Part shown: positions 44,974-54,103 of the stretch, piece after piece | Layout: each line of letters starts with the position of its first letter | Position numbering within the stretch: the first letter of the stretch is position 1 | Assembly: GCF_027568515.1 (NCBI RefSeq) | Contig: NZ_JANKZF010000008.1 | Span: 1-64,000 of the forward strand | Direction of reading: 5' to 3' | DNA: 64,000 nucleotides | From: Arthrobacter sp. HY1533 | GTDB taxonomy: Bacteria; Actinomycetota; Actinomycetes; Actinomycetales; Micrococcaceae | The notes under the pieces: model-generated | What the model saw: only the letters and a program-made list of their open reading frames with translations | What the model was told of the DNA's origin: nothing | Databases searched by the model: none | Program-made: the position numbers and the translations under genes

Positions 44974-45792
44974 CTACTTGCTGACGTCCTGGCCGAAGTA
45001 CTTTTCGCTCAGCTTGGCCAGGGTGCCATCCGCCGCAAGGTCCTTCAATGCCGTGTTGACTGCGCCGTTGAGGGCCGTGGAGCCCTTGCGGAACGCGAAC
45101 ACCGATTCCGAGGATTCCTTGGTGGTGGCGGCGATCTTCAGGCCCGAGCCCGGGTTGGTGACCTGGTAGTCCAGGAACGTCAGCTTGTCATTGACAAGGG
45201 CGTCCACGCGGCCGTCCTTGAGCAGCGACACCGACTGGGCCCAGCCCTCAACCGATTCCACGTTGGCGCCGCTGTCCTTGGCCAGCTGGTACCAGTTGCT
45301 GGTCAGTGACTGGGCAGTGGTCTTGCCCTTGAGGTCCTCGAAGGAGGTGATGGAGGTGTTGCTGTCCTTGGTGACGATGACGCCCTGGGAGACGGTGTAC
45401 GGATCGGAGAGCTCATACTTTTCCTGGCGGGTCGGGTTGAGCGTGACCTGGTTGGCGATGGCGTCGAAGCGCTTGGCTTCGAGGCCAGCGAAGATCGAGT
45501 CGAACTGGGTTTCCTCGAACTTTGCCTTGAGGCCCAGTTTGCCGGCAACTGCCGTGGCAACGTCGACGTCGTAGCCGGTCAGGGGGCCTGCGCCGCCGTC
45601 GTGGTAGCTGAAGGGCTTGTAGGTGCCCTCCGTGGCAAAGACGATCTCGCCGGCGTCCTTGACGCTGCTCAGGGAGGTGTCCCCGCCCGCGCCGGTGCTG
45701 GCGCCGGATCCGCCGGTGGTGCCGCCGCAGGCAGCAAGGGCCAGTGATGCGGCGGCTAGAAGGCCAACGAGTCCGAGGCTGCGACGGTTCAT
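44974..45792 (-). CDS. Amino acid ABC transporter substrate-binding lipoprotein
   Basis: The 272-residue protein begins MNRRSLGLVGLLAAASLALAAC with a perfect lipobox (LAAC). AAAGGAAA precedes the ATG at 45792; an in-frame start 16 codons upstream has no ribosome site. The mature part is a SBP_bac_3 fold: EIVFATEGTYKPFSYHD, LTGYDVDVATAVAGKLGLKAKFEETQFDSIFAGLEAKRFDAIANQVT. This resembles cystine/polar amino acid binding proteins. It is the first gene of the importer operon, divergent from the ABC exporter at 46063. Confidence 0.92.
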   Translation of the reverse strand: MNRRSLGLVGLLAAASLALAACGGTTGGSGASTGAGGDTSLSSVKDAGEIVFATEGTYKPFSYHDGGAGPLTGYDVDVATAVAGKLGLKAKFEETQFDSIFAGLEAKRFDAIANQVTLNPTRQEKYELSDPYTVSQGVIVTKDSNTSITSFEDLKGKTTAQSLTSNWYQLAKDSGANVESVEGWAQSVSLLKDGRVDALVNDKLTFLDYQVTNPGSGLKIAATTKESSESVFAFRKGSTALNGAVNTALKDLAADGTLAKLSEKYFGQDVSK

Positions 45793-45990
45793 GATGCGGT
45801 TTCCTTTGCTTGTGGAGCGGCGGCTTCTTGGTCCGCCCATGACTGGACGCTATCACCGGAAAACCGAAAAGCAAGAGCGGATATTTCAGATTATTACGCA
45901 ATTGTGAAGCATGTGATTTGACCCACGTGGCGGAAATGGGCTAACGACGGCGTTGCGTCGGCCCGTCGTCGTGCCCGGAATGGCGGCATG

Positions 45991-46004
45991 TTGGGAATTC
46001 CCAA
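45991..46004. promoter_or_regulatory. 14-bp palindrome between importer and exporter
   Basis: TTGGGAATTCCCAA is a perfect palindrome in the 270-bp divergent gap. It may be an operator, or a chance EcoRI-containing palindrome; no regulator gene is near. Confidence 0.3.
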
Positions 46005-46062
46005 GGGGGCGGGCGGGGTTTAGGCTGGTAGCTTGCCCTCTTAAGCATTAAGGAACAAACGC

Positions 46063-47970
46063 ATGAGTATGGAAGGCGCTGCCTGGAGCTCACTTTGGAG
46101 CACCATGCGCTCGGACAAGTCCAACGGCGGCATCTCCAAGGACACCTTGCGCCGCACGATCCGCTTTGCCAAGCCCTACAGCCGCAAGCTGCTGGTCTTT
46201 GTGGTGCTGTCGGTGGTTTCCGCGGCACTCGCAGTGGCCACGCCCGTGCTGGCCGGGCAGGTGGTGGATGCCATTGTGGCGAAGTCGGCGCTTGATGTCG
46301 TGGTGCGCCTGGCCGGGATGATCGCCCTGGTGGCCGTGCTGGATGCCGGGTTGTCGCTGGTGATCCGCTGGATCTCGGCGAACCTGGGCGAGGGCGTCAT
46401 CCTGGACCTCCGCACGGCCGTGTTTGACCACGTGCAGCGCATGCCGATCGCGTTCTTCACCCGCACCCGCACCGGCGCGCTGGTCAGCCGCCTGAACAAC
46501 GACGTCATCGGCGCGCAGCAGGCGTTCTCCGGCACGCTCTCGGGGATCGTGTCCAACTCGGTGCAGCTGGTCCTGACGCTCATCGTCATGCTCAACACCT
46601 CCTGGCTCGTGACCCTGCTGGCGCTGGTGCTGCTGCCCATCTTCCTCATGCCTGCCCGCCGCTTTGGCCGCCGGCTGGCCGGGCTGCGCCGCGAGGCCGC
46701 GGACCTGAACGCCGACATGAGCACCCAGATGACCGAGCGCTTCTCCGCCCCCGGCGCCACCCTGGTCAAGCTGTTCGGCCGCCCCGCCGAGGAATCCCGC
46801 GAGTTCGCCGCACGCGCCAGCCGAGTCCGCGACATCGGCGTGCGCACGGCCATCATGCAGTTCGTGTTCTTCACGGCCCTGATGCTGGTTTCCTCGCTGG
46901 CCCTGGCACTGGTCTATGGGCTGGGCGGCGCACTCGCCATTGGCGGGACGCTGAACGCGGGCGACGTCGTGGTGCTGGCACTGCTGCTGACCCGCCTCTA
47001 CGCCCCGCTCACCGCCCTGGCCAACGCCCGCGTGGACATCATGAGCGCACTGGTCTCCTTCGACAGGGTGTTTGAAATCCTTGACCTCAAGCCGCTCATC
47101 GCCGAGAAGCCCGCGCCCGTGGCGCTGCCCGCCGGCCCGCTGGCCGTCGAGTTCAACGACGTGCGTTTCGCCTACCCGTCCGCTGACAAGGTTTCCCTGG
47201 CATCCCTGGAGGATGTGGCCGTGCTGGACACCCGGGGCGGCGAGCAGGTGCTGCACGGCATTTCTTTCCGTGCCGAGCCCGGCCAGACAGTTGCCCTGGT
47301 TGGCTCCTCCGGCGCCGGAAAGTCCACCATTGCCCAGCTGCTCTCACGCCTGTACGACGTCGACTCCGGCACCGTGCAGCTCGGCGGCGTTGACGTGCGG
47401 GACCTGTCCTTCGACGGGCTGCGCGCGGGGGTTGGCATGGTCACCCAGGACGGGCACCTGTTCCACGAATCCATCCGCTCCAACCTGCGCCTGGCCAAGC
47501 CGGACGCCACCGACGAGCAGATCTGGGACGTGCTGCGCCGGGCCCGGCTCTCCGCCTTCGCCGAGGCGCTGCCCGACGGCCTGGACACCGTGGTGGGGGA
47601 GCGCGGCTACCGGCTCTCCGGCGGTGAACGCCAGCGCCTGACCATTGCCCGGCTGCTGCTGGTCCAGCCCGCCGTGGTGATTCTCGACGAGGCCACCGCC
47701 GCCCTGGACTCCACCAACGAGGCCGCCGTGCAGGCCGCCCTGGGCGAGGCATTGGAGGGGCGCACAGCGCTGGTCATTGCACACCGGCTCTCCACGATCC
47801 GCTCAGCCGACATGATCCTGGTGCTCGAGGGCGGCAACATTGTGGAACGCGGCACGCACGAGGAACTCATGGTCCGCGGCGGGCGCTACGCAGAGCTGCA
47901 CGACACCCAGTTTGCCCAGGCCGTTGCCGCCGTGAGCGACGCCGGATCAGATGGCCAGGAGCCGGGGTAG
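46063..47970 (+). CDS. ABC transporter, fused permease and ATPase (exporter type)
   Basis: The 635-residue protein has six TM segments in the first ~340 residues (LLVFVVLSVVSAALAVATPVLAGQVVDAIV and later blocks) and an ATPase domain with Walker A GSSGAGKST (about residue 414), VRDLSFDGLRAGVGMVTQDGHLFHESIRSN as Q-loop, LSGGERQRLTIARLL, and Walker B VVILDEATAALD, plus H-loop AHRLSTIR. AAGGA precedes the ATG by eight bases. It is a half-exporter (MsbA/LmrA type). Its stop lies inside the convergent Nudix gene end (24-bp overlap). Substrate is unknown. Confidence 0.92.
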   Translation: MSMEGAAWSSLWSTMRSDKSNGGISKDTLRRTIRFAKPYSRKLLVFVVLSVVSAALAVATPVLAGQVVDAIVAKSALDVVVRLAGMIALVAVLDAGLSLVIRWISANLGEGVILDLRTAVFDHVQRMPIAFFTRTRTGALVSRLNNDVIGAQQAFSGTLSGIVSNSVQLVLTLIVMLNTSWLVTLLALVLLPIFLMPARRFGRRLAGLRREAADLNADMSTQMTERFSAPGATLVKLFGRPAEESREFAARASRVRDIGVRTAIMQFVFFTALMLVSSLALALVYGLGGALAIGGTLNAGDVVVLALLLTRLYAPLTALANARVDIMSALVSFDRVFEILDLKPLIAEKPAPVALPAGPLAVEFNDVRFAYPSADKVSLASLEDVAVLDTRGGEQVLHGISFRAEPGQTVALVGSSGAGKSTIAQLLSRLYDVDSGTVQLGGVDVRDLSFDGLRAGVGMVTQDGHLFHESIRSNLRLAKPDATDEQIWDVLRRARLSAFAEALPDGLDTVVGERGYRLSGGERQRLTIARLLLVQPAVVILDEATAALDSTNEAAVQAALGEALEGRTALVIAHRLSTIRSADMILVLEGGNIVERGTHEELMVRGGRYAELHDTQFAQAVAAVSDAGSDGQEPG

Positions 47971-48357
47971 CACATACTCGGTCAGGAGCGGGGCGAGGTC
48001 GTCGTAGTCCGCGGCCCCCGCAATGTCCATCCAGCGCAGCTCGGCGATCTCCGCCGTGGGGTGGATTGCAGCCGCGTCCCAGCTGCCGGGCGCGGTGAAC
48101 ACGGTCGCCTCAATGTCGGTGTTGGCTTCGTTGGCGGCGGTGCCATGCCAGACGCCCATGAGTTCAAGTTCTGCGGCTGCAATGTCCAGGCCCACTTCCT
48201 CGGACAGCTCGCGGGAGCCGGCCTGGGCCGCCGTTTCACCGGGCTCGGGCTTGCCGCCGGGGTGCATGAATTTGTCAGTCCCGGACTTGCGGACGGTCAA
48301 CAGCCGCCCGGCGGGGTCGAAGATGCAGACGGCGGACACTTTCAGCACGTTTTTCAC
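47947..48357 (-). CDS. Nudix hydrolase
   Basis: The 136-residue protein has a complete Nudix box, GKPEPGETAAQAGSRELSEEVG, at about residues 35-58. It hydrolyses nucleoside diphosphate derivatives with a divalent metal. It starts at GTG 48357 with GAAGG upstream. It overlaps the end of the ABC exporter gene on the opposite strand by 24 bp. Substrate is unknown; ADP-ribose or oxidised nucleotides are family options. Confidence 0.9.
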   Translation of the reverse strand: MKNVLKVSAVCIFDPAGRLLTVRKSGTDKFMHPGGKPEPGETAAQAGSRELSEEVGLDIAAAELELMGVWHGTAANEANTDIEATVFTAPGSWDAAAIHPTAEIAELRWMDIAGAADYDDLAPLLTEYVLPRLLAI

Positions 48358-48411
48358 GCCTTCGATCCTAGCGAAGGGCGCCGGCTGGCCGAACGCGGGT
48401 GGCCGGGGTGT

Positions 48412-48747
48412 TCAGGCTGCGCGCGGGGCGAACATGATGATGCTGACGCCGGCCAGGGCCACGAGCGCGCCGATGACGTCCCAGCGGTCGGGGCTGAACT
48501 TGTCGAAAATCATGCCCCAGATGAGGGATCCGGCAATGAAAACGCCTCCGTAGGCGGCAAGCACGCGGCCAAAGTTGGCGTCGGCCTGCATGGCGGCGAT
48601 GAAGCCGTAGGCGCCCAGCGCAACAATGCCCAGACCGGCCCACCACCACGCCTTGTCCTCGCGCACGGCCTGCCAGATCAGCCAGGCCCCGCCTATTTCT
48701 GCAACCGCGGCCAGGGCGAACAGGATGACGGTCCTGGAAATGTTCAT
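48412..48747 (-). CDS. UPF0060 (YnfA-like) small membrane protein
   Basis: The 111-residue protein has four TM segments and the UPF0060 pattern: [84 protein letters not shown]. The family is related to small multidrug resistance transporters; the transport role is not certain. It starts at ATG 48747, 7 bp after the stop of the EamA-like gene, so they form an operon. Confidence 0.9.
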   Translation of the reverse strand: MNISRTVILFALAAVAEIGGAWLIWQAVREDKAWWWAGLGIVALGAYGFIAAMQADANFGRVLAAYGGVFIAGSLIWGMIFDKFSPDRWDVIGALVALAGVSIIMFAPRAA

Positions 48748-48754
48748 GGCTCCA

Positions 48755-49687
48755 TCATGCCCCGCGGCCAGGCCTGGGCCTGGGCGCTGCGGTGCGCCGG
48801 CCGTCCAGGCCCAGGAGAACAAGGGCCAGCAGGATGGGGCCGTAGGTGAACATTGCGGTCCAGCCGAGCGTTTCGCCCAGCAAGACTGAGACACCCACCA
48901 GCAGGACCGGCTCCACGTAGCCCAGCAGGCCAAACAGCGACAGCGGCAGCCACTTGCTGGCCAGCAGGAACAGGGCCATGGCTACGCCGCCCAGGATGCC
49001 GATGGACCAGGCCGCCCACAGCCCCTCCGTGCCGCCGCCGGAGGCAGGGCCGTGCGGTCCGGACAGGATGAAGAACACACCCACGGGCAGCAGGAGCAGG
49101 AGTTCGGCGGCAAAGGCCGGCAGGCCGTCGAAGCCAATCTTGCGCCGCAGCACAAAGTAGACGGGGTAGCCCAGGCACACCACGAGGGTGGGCCACGCCA
49201 GTCCGCCCGCTGCGAAAGCCTCGTGCGCCACACCCACAGCGGCCGCGCCAACTGCCAGTTTGCGCAGGGGGCTGAGCCGGTCGGCGAAGAACAGCCGCCC
49301 CACCAGCACCATGGAAAGCGGCAGCAGGAAGTAGCCAAAGGAGACCGACAAGGCCATGTTGTTCAGCGGCGCCCACATGAACAGCCACAGCTGGACGCCA
49401 ACGATCCCCGCGGCAAGCACCCCGGGCAAAAGGAGGGCTGGCCGGCGTCGGACGCGCCCGGCAAGTTCCCGGGCCTCGGCGCGCGCCCAGGGCAGGAACG
49501 GCAAAATTGCGCAGAGTGTGGCCAGGGTCAGCACAATGCGCCAGCCGAAGATCTCCTCGGCACCCCAGCCCGGCAGGAGCCCGGCAATGAGGAAGATGAC
49601 GGCAAACAGCACTGAAGCGGTCAGCGAAATGGCCACGCCGCGGCCGGCATGGTTCTGTGCGGCGGGTGCTGGCAGGTTTGGGGTCAC
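48755..49687 (-). CDS. RarD/EamA-family transporter
   Basis: The 310-residue protein has ten hydrophobic segments in two EamA halves, matching RarD-type members ([73 protein letters not shown]). The start is GTG 49687. It probably exports a small metabolite. The UPF0060 gene follows immediately. Confidence 0.88.
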   Translation of the reverse strand: MTPNLPAPAAQNHAGRGVAISLTASVLFAVIFLIAGLLPGWGAEEIFGWRIVLTLATLCAILPFLPWARAEARELAGRVRRRPALLLPGVLAAGIVGVQLWLFMWAPLNNMALSVSFGYFLLPLSMVLVGRLFFADRLSPLRKLAVGAAAVGVAHEAFAAGGLAWPTLVVCLGYPVYFVLRRKIGFDGLPAFAAELLLLLPVGVFFILSGPHGPASGGGTEGLWAAWSIGILGGVAMALFLLASKWLPLSLFGLLGYVEPVLLVGVSVLLGETLGWTAMFTYGPILLALVLLGLDGRRTAAPRPRPGRGA

Positions 49688-49754
49688 GGCGGTTCCATTT
49701 TCTCAACCGCGGGCAAAACGGTGTGGCGGCGCGCAAGGTTGCGGGCATGAAAAG

Positions 49755-49826
49755 TGCCCCCGCCGGGGATCGAACCCGGATTTGCCCTTTAGGAGAGGGC
49801 CGTCTTATCCATTGGACTACAGAGGC
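49755..49826 (-). tRNA. tRNA-Arg (anticodon CCT)
   Basis: The minus-strand sequence folds as a complete cloverleaf. The acceptor GCCTCTG pairs with CGGGGGC with two G-U pairs; D stem GTC/GAC; anticodon stem GCCCT/AGGGC with loop CTCCTAA (anticodon CCT, reading AGG); T stem CCGGG/CCCGG with TTCGATC. The discriminator is A and CCA is not encoded. The length is 72 nt. Confidence 0.95.
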
Positions 49827-49900
49827 GCGTGACCAAGCCTAGCGGAACCGGCAGGCAAGCAAAAAACCGGGCGGAAAACGCCGCCGGCCGGGTCCAGCGG

Positions 49901-50527
49901 CTACTGTTCGGCGGCTGCGGGTTTCCGCTTGCGGCCCAGGAACAAGGCAAGGCCCATGCCCGCCAGCGTCAACACCAGCAACAGCCAGCTCAGCACCACG
50001 AGCGTCGAGGCGAGGGTGACCGAACCCGGGTCCAGGACCTCGGCGCCGAGCATGTTGTCGATCGCCACGTTGGCCCACAACTGCACAGCTGCGAACAGGA
50101 CAGGGAAGACCCACAGCACGCGCCGCACAGCCTTGTTGGCCACATTGACGGCAACCAGCGTCATGGAAACCAGCCCAAACACCAGCGGGAACAGCATGCC
50201 GGCGGTCTTGTGCACAAACTGCAGCTGCCCCCGGGCGTCGGAGTCCATGGCGGCTCGCAGCGCCTCAACGTGCGCCACGTCGAAGCCGAACACCATTGAA
50301 TCGGGCATGGCCAGCCCGCCGGAAATGTCCTGCATCTGGTTCAGAGTGAGCAGGTGGAAGTACCAAAACAGGAACAGCGCCGCCACGGAACCGGCAATCA
50401 GCAGCAGGTTTGCATTGCCCTGCGCCTTTTGCGGGGTGCGCTGCGTGCCCGCATTGACCACGGGCGTGCTGGACGGGGTTGCGGCTGCGCCATGCTTGGC
50501 GGCGCGCTGTGCGGGGGTTTTAGCCAT
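49901..50527 (-). CDS. Hypothetical membrane protein, four TM segments
   Basis: The 208-residue protein has a hydrophilic Ala/Pro-rich N-terminus (MAKTPAQRAAKHGAAATPSS), then TM1 (NLLLIAGSVAALFLFWYFH), an extracytoplasmic loop of about 60 residues, and three further TMs (AGMLFPLVFGLVSMTLVAVNV; VLWVFPVLFAAVQLWANVAI; STLVVLSWLLLVLTLAGMGLALFLG), ending basic. I do not recognise the family. It is divergent from the IMPase-like gene and near tRNA-Arg. Confidence 0.7.
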   Translation of the reverse strand: MAKTPAQRAAKHGAAATPSSTPVVNAGTQRTPQKAQGNANLLLIAGSVAALFLFWYFHLLTLNQMQDISGGLAMPDSMVFGFDVAHVEALRAAMDSDARGQLQFVHKTAGMLFPLVFGLVSMTLVAVNVANKAVRRVLWVFPVLFAAVQLWANVAIDNMLGAEVLDPGSVTLASTLVVLSWLLLVLTLAGMGLALFLGRKRKPAAAEQ

Positions 50528-50547
50528 GCCCCCATTATCGCCCAGAT

Positions 50548-50553
50548 TAGGCT
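50548..50553 (+). promoter_or_regulatory. -10 element with leaderless start (IMPase-like gene)
   Basis: TAGGCT lies six bases before the ATG at 50560 (spacer GGTCCC), the spacing seen before other genes here. There is no ribosome binding site. Confidence 0.5.
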
Positions 50554-50559
50554 GGTCCC

Positions 50560-51420
50560 ATGGCAGATCAAACCCTCCCGGCGCCCAGCGACAGCGAATT
50601 GGCGGCGGACGTCCTCCGCAGTGCCGGGGCCCTGGCCCGCTCCATCCGCGCCGAAGGGCTGGCCGAGCTGCGCGCCGGCAGCCAGCTCAAGGGCGGCCCA
50701 ACCGACTTCGCCACGGCCGCCGACCTCGCCGCCGAATCCCACATCTTTGCCGCCTTGCGCGCCGCCCGCCCCGACGACTCCATCCTGGGCGAGGAAGGCG
50801 CCGGCCACGTGGGCACCTCGGGGCGCTGCTGGGTCATTGACCCGGTGGACGGAACGTACAACTTTGCCAGCGGCTCCGCCTTCTGGTGCACGGCCCTGGC
50901 CCTGGTGGTTCCGTCGCCCGGTGAAGGCACGACGCCGGACCCGCTCGGCAACGCGGAGGTGCTGCTGGGCGCCGTGCACCAGCCGGAGGGCGACAAGCTG
51001 TGGATGGGCGGGACCCGGCATGCCGCAACGCTGGACGGCCAGCCCATCCGGGTGGACCCGGCCGGCTCATTGGATCAACTGGCTGCCGGAACGTACATCC
51101 ACCCCGGCTGGCTGTCCCGGCCCGAGGCTTCGGTTCCGTGGCGGCAAGCCGCCGAACTGCCGGCGACGCTGCGCATGCTGGGCTCGGGCTCCTGCGAACT
51201 GGCCCGCGTGGCCCAGGGAGAGCTGGGTGTGTGGTTCCAGCACAGCTGCCCGTCCTGGGACTGGCTGCCCGGCAAGGGGATCGTCGAGGCGGCAGGCGGG
51301 GCAACCGCCGTCGTGCATGTCAACGGGCTGGACTGGTTTGTTGCCGGGCCCCAGGGGGCTGTGGAGGAACTGTCGGCGGCGCTGCGGAGCGGGGAACTGG
51401 CCTGCAACGTGGAGGGCTGA
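50560..51420 (+). CDS. Inositol monophosphatase family protein
   Basis: The 286-residue protein is an IMPase/HisN-like phosphatase. Metal ligands are seen in the EEGAG motif (DDSILGEEGAGHV), DPVDGTYNFASGS with the DxxDGT pattern (about residue 94), and a C-terminal PSWDWLPGKGIVEAAGG in place of the usual WD.AAG. It hydrolyses a phosphate monoester such as inositol phosphate or histidinol phosphate. Context (next to pcrA) does not decide which. The start is ATG 50560 with a likely leaderless promoter. Confidence 0.88.
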   Translation: MADQTLPAPSDSELAADVLRSAGALARSIRAEGLAELRAGSQLKGGPTDFATAADLAAESHIFAALRAARPDDSILGEEGAGHVGTSGRCWVIDPVDGTYNFASGSAFWCTALALVVPSPGEGTTPDPLGNAEVLLGAVHQPEGDKLWMGGTRHAATLDGQPIRVDPAGSLDQLAAGTYIHPGWLSRPEASVPWRQAAELPATLRMLGSGSCELARVAQGELGVWFQHSCPSWDWLPGKGIVEAAGGATAVVHVNGLDWFVAGPQGAVEELSAALRSGELACNVEG

Positions 51421-51459
51421 CAGGGGATTGTCAGCGGGGCCAACTACACTGGAAGCACC

Positions 51460-54027
51460 ATGGATATGTTGTTTGACCCTTACCCCCAGAAGCCCAAACC
51501 GACGCTCAGTGCCGGAGCCGGGCTGCCCGTGTGGCAGCCGTTTGAGCAGGACGATCCGGGTGCCGACGCGCCCGAGTTTGGCGACGGGGGACCGGTTGCG
51601 GAGCCCGACTTTGGCATTCCGGCGGGGGCTGCGCCGGACGTTCCCGACTACGGCTCCGAGCGCCGCTGGCCCGATCCCGCCGCGCTGCTGGAGGGGATGA
51701 ACCCGCAGCAGGAGGCCGCCGTGGTGCACACCGGCGCGCCGCTGCTCATTGTGGCCGGCGCCGGCTCGGGCAAGACCCGGGTGCTCAGCCACCGCATCGC
51801 CTACCTGCTCGCCACCGGCCAGGCGCACCCGGGCCAGATCCTGGCCATCACGTTCACCAACAAGGCCGCGGCCGAAATGCGCGAACGCATCGAGGCGCTC
51901 ATCGGCGACGCCGCCAAGAGCATGTGGATTTCCACCTTCCACTCCTCCTGCGTGCGGATCCTGCGCCGCGAGGCCAAGACCATCGGGCTGAGCTCCAACT
52001 TCTCCATCTACGACTCCGCCGACTCCCTGCGCCTGATCACGCTTGTGGCCAAGGGACTGGACCTGGACCCGAAGAAGTTCACGCCGAAGTCGATCATGCA
52101 CAAGATCTCCGCGCTGAAGAACGAGCTCATCGACGAGGATGAGAACTCCATGAACACCAACTTCAACGACCCCTTCGCGGCGGCCGTGGCCGAAGTGTAC
52201 AAGGGCTACACGCAGCGCCTGCGCCAAGCCAACGCCATGGACTTTGACGACCTCATCGCCCAGACCGTGTACATGTTCCGGGCGTTCCCCGGCGTGGCCG
52301 ACTACTACCGCCGGCGCTTCCGCCAGGTGCTCGTCGACGAGTACCAGGACACCAACCACGCCCAGTACGCGCTGGTCAAGGAAATCGCGGGGGCAGACGC
52401 CGGCGATTCGGCGGGCGCACCCACCGGGGAACCGGCCCAGCTGACGGTGGTGGGCGACTCCGACCAGTCCATTTACGCCTTCCGCGGCGCCGACATCCGC
52501 AACATTGTGGAGTTCGAGCAGGACTACCCCAGCGCCGAAACGATCAAGTTGGAGCAGAACTACCGCTCCACGCAGAACATCCTCAGCGCCGCCAATGCCG
52601 TGATCTCCCGCAACCCCAACCGGCGTGAAAAGCGCCTGTGGACTGCCGAGGGCGACGGCGAGAAGATTGTTGGCTACGTGGCCGAGTCCGAGCACGAGGA
52701 AGCCCGCTTCATCGCCAAGGAGATTGACCGGCTCCAGGACGAGACCGACATCCGCCCCGGCGATGTGGCGGTTTTCTACCGCACCAACGCCCAGTCGCGT
52801 GCCATCGAGGACATCCTGGTCCGCGTGGGCCTGCCCTACCGCGTGGTGGGCGGCACCCGCTTCTACGAGCGCAAGGAAATCAAGGACGTCCTGGCGTATC
52901 TGCGCGCCCTGGTCAACCCGGACGACGACGTCAACCTGCGCAGGATTCTCAACGAACCAAAGCGCGGCATCGGCGACCGCGCCGAAGGCGCCGTGGCGGC
53001 TTTGGCGGAACGCGAGCGGATGTCCTTCTGGGCCGCCCTGGCCCGCGCCGAGGAAGCCCCGGGGATTGCCTCCCGCTCCCTGAACGCCGTGAACACCTTT
53101 GCCAAGATGATGTCGGACCTGGCCGAAATTGCCGCCACCGCCACCCCGGCCACGGCGCTGGAGGCCGTCCTGGAGCAGAGCGGCTACCTGGCCACGCTGC
53201 GTTCCTCCACTGACCCCCAGGACGAGTCGCGCGTGGAAAACCTGGCGGAACTTCTCGCCGTCGTGCGTGAATTCGGGCAGGAAAACCCCGAAGGAACACT
53301 GGGGGAGTTCCTGGAACAGGTCTCCCTCGTGGCCGACGCCGACCAGATCCCGGACGCCCCGGGCGGCTCCGAGGCCGAGGCTGCAGCCGCCGTGGCCGAG
53401 GCCAAGCGGCTGGGCGTGGTGACGCTCATGACGCTGCACACGGCCAAGGGCTTGGAATTCCCCGTCGTGTTCCTGACCGGCATGGAGCACGGGCTGTTCC
53501 CGCACTCGCGCTCGGCAACGGACCCGAAGGAGCTGGCCGAGGAACGCCGGCTGGCCTATGTGGGGCTGACGCGCGCCCGCAAGAGGCTGTACCTGACCCG
53601 CTCGGAAGTGCGCAGCATGTGGGGCCAGAGCCAGTACAACCCGGCCAGCCAGTTCATCGAGGAGGTGCCTGCGGAGCTCATTGAGTGGAAGCGTGAGGGC
53701 ACCGCGCGGGTTGCCCCCGTGGCCGGAAGCTTCGGCACGAGCCGCTACTCCGGCTCGTCCTGGGGCGCGGGTTCCGCCGTGGGCGGCAGGGATTCCGGCA
53801 TCCTCCCGCCCAGCATCTCCGCCCGCACGGCGGCCGGTCGGGTGCAGCCGCAAAAGGAAGTCATCTCCGTCAGCGTGGGGGACAGGGTCAACCACACCGC
53901 GTTCGGCAATGGCACCGTGTTGGAGGTGTCCGGGTCCGGGGACAAGTCCGTGGCCAAGGTGCGCTTTGAGATTGGCGAGAAAAGGCTGTTGTTGCGCTAT
54001 GCGCCGCTGACCCGCGAAGACTCATAG
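51460..54027 (+). CDS. pcrA: ATP-dependent DNA helicase PcrA/UvrD
   Basis: The 855-residue SF1A helicase has Walker A VAGAGSGKTRVLSHRIAYLL (about residue 97), motif Ia AITFTNKAAAEMRERI, motif II VDEYQDTN, motif III GDSDQSIYAFRGADI, motif IV LEQNYRSTQNIL, motif V TLHTAKGLEFPVVFLTGME, and motif VI YVGLTRARKRLYLTRS. It has an acidic N-terminal extension of about 70 residues and a C-terminal Tudor-like domain (VSVGDRVNHTAFGNGTVLEVSG) known in PcrA for RNA polymerase binding. GGAAG precedes the ATG. It unwinds DNA in repair and replication restart. Confidence 0.97.
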   Translation: MDMLFDPYPQKPKPTLSAGAGLPVWQPFEQDDPGADAPEFGDGGPVAEPDFGIPAGAAPDVPDYGSERRWPDPAALLEGMNPQQEAAVVHTGAPLLIVAGAGSGKTRVLSHRIAYLLATGQAHPGQILAITFTNKAAAEMRERIEALIGDAAKSMWISTFHSSCVRILRREAKTIGLSSNFSIYDSADSLRLITLVAKGLDLDPKKFTPKSIMHKISALKNELIDEDENSMNTNFNDPFAAAVAEVYKGYTQRLRQANAMDFDDLIAQTVYMFRAFPGVADYYRRRFRQVLVDEYQDTNHAQYALVKEIAGADAGDSAGAPTGEPAQLTVVGDSDQSIYAFRGADIRNIVEFEQDYPSAETIKLEQNYRSTQNILSAANAVISRNPNRREKRLWTAEGDGEKIVGYVAESEHEEARFIAKEIDRLQDETDIRPGDVAVFYRTNAQSRAIEDILVRVGLPYRVVGGTRFYERKEIKDVLAYLRALVNPDDDVNLRRILNEPKRGIGDRAEGAVAALAERERMSFWAALARAEEAPGIASRSLNAVNTFAKMMSDLAEIAATATPATALEAVLEQSGYLATLRSSTDPQDESRVENLAELLAVVREFGQENPEGTLGEFLEQVSLVADADQIPDAPGGSEAEAAAAVAEAKRLGVVTLMTLHTAKGLEFPVVFLTGMEHGLFPHSRSATDPKELAEERRLAYVGLTRARKRLYLTRSEVRSMWGQSQYNPASQFIEEVPAELIEWKREGTARVAPVAGSFGTSRYSGSSWGAGSAVGGRDSGILPPSISARTAAGRVQPQKEVISVSVGDRVNHTAFGNGTVLEVSGSGDKSVAKVRFEIGEKRLLLRYAPLTREDS

Positions 54028-54103
54028 CGGCTGGGGTCTGGTATCTCGGACGCGTGGGCGTTAGTGTTTGGAGCACACAACCACACACGTATTGGGGAAC
54101 GTC

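Noticed and set aside
51067-53895. A 942-codon open frame antisense to pcrA and the IMPase gene
   Set aside because: High GC makes long shadow frames; composition is Gly/His/Gln-rich with no motif, and the sense strand encodes clear helicase motifs.
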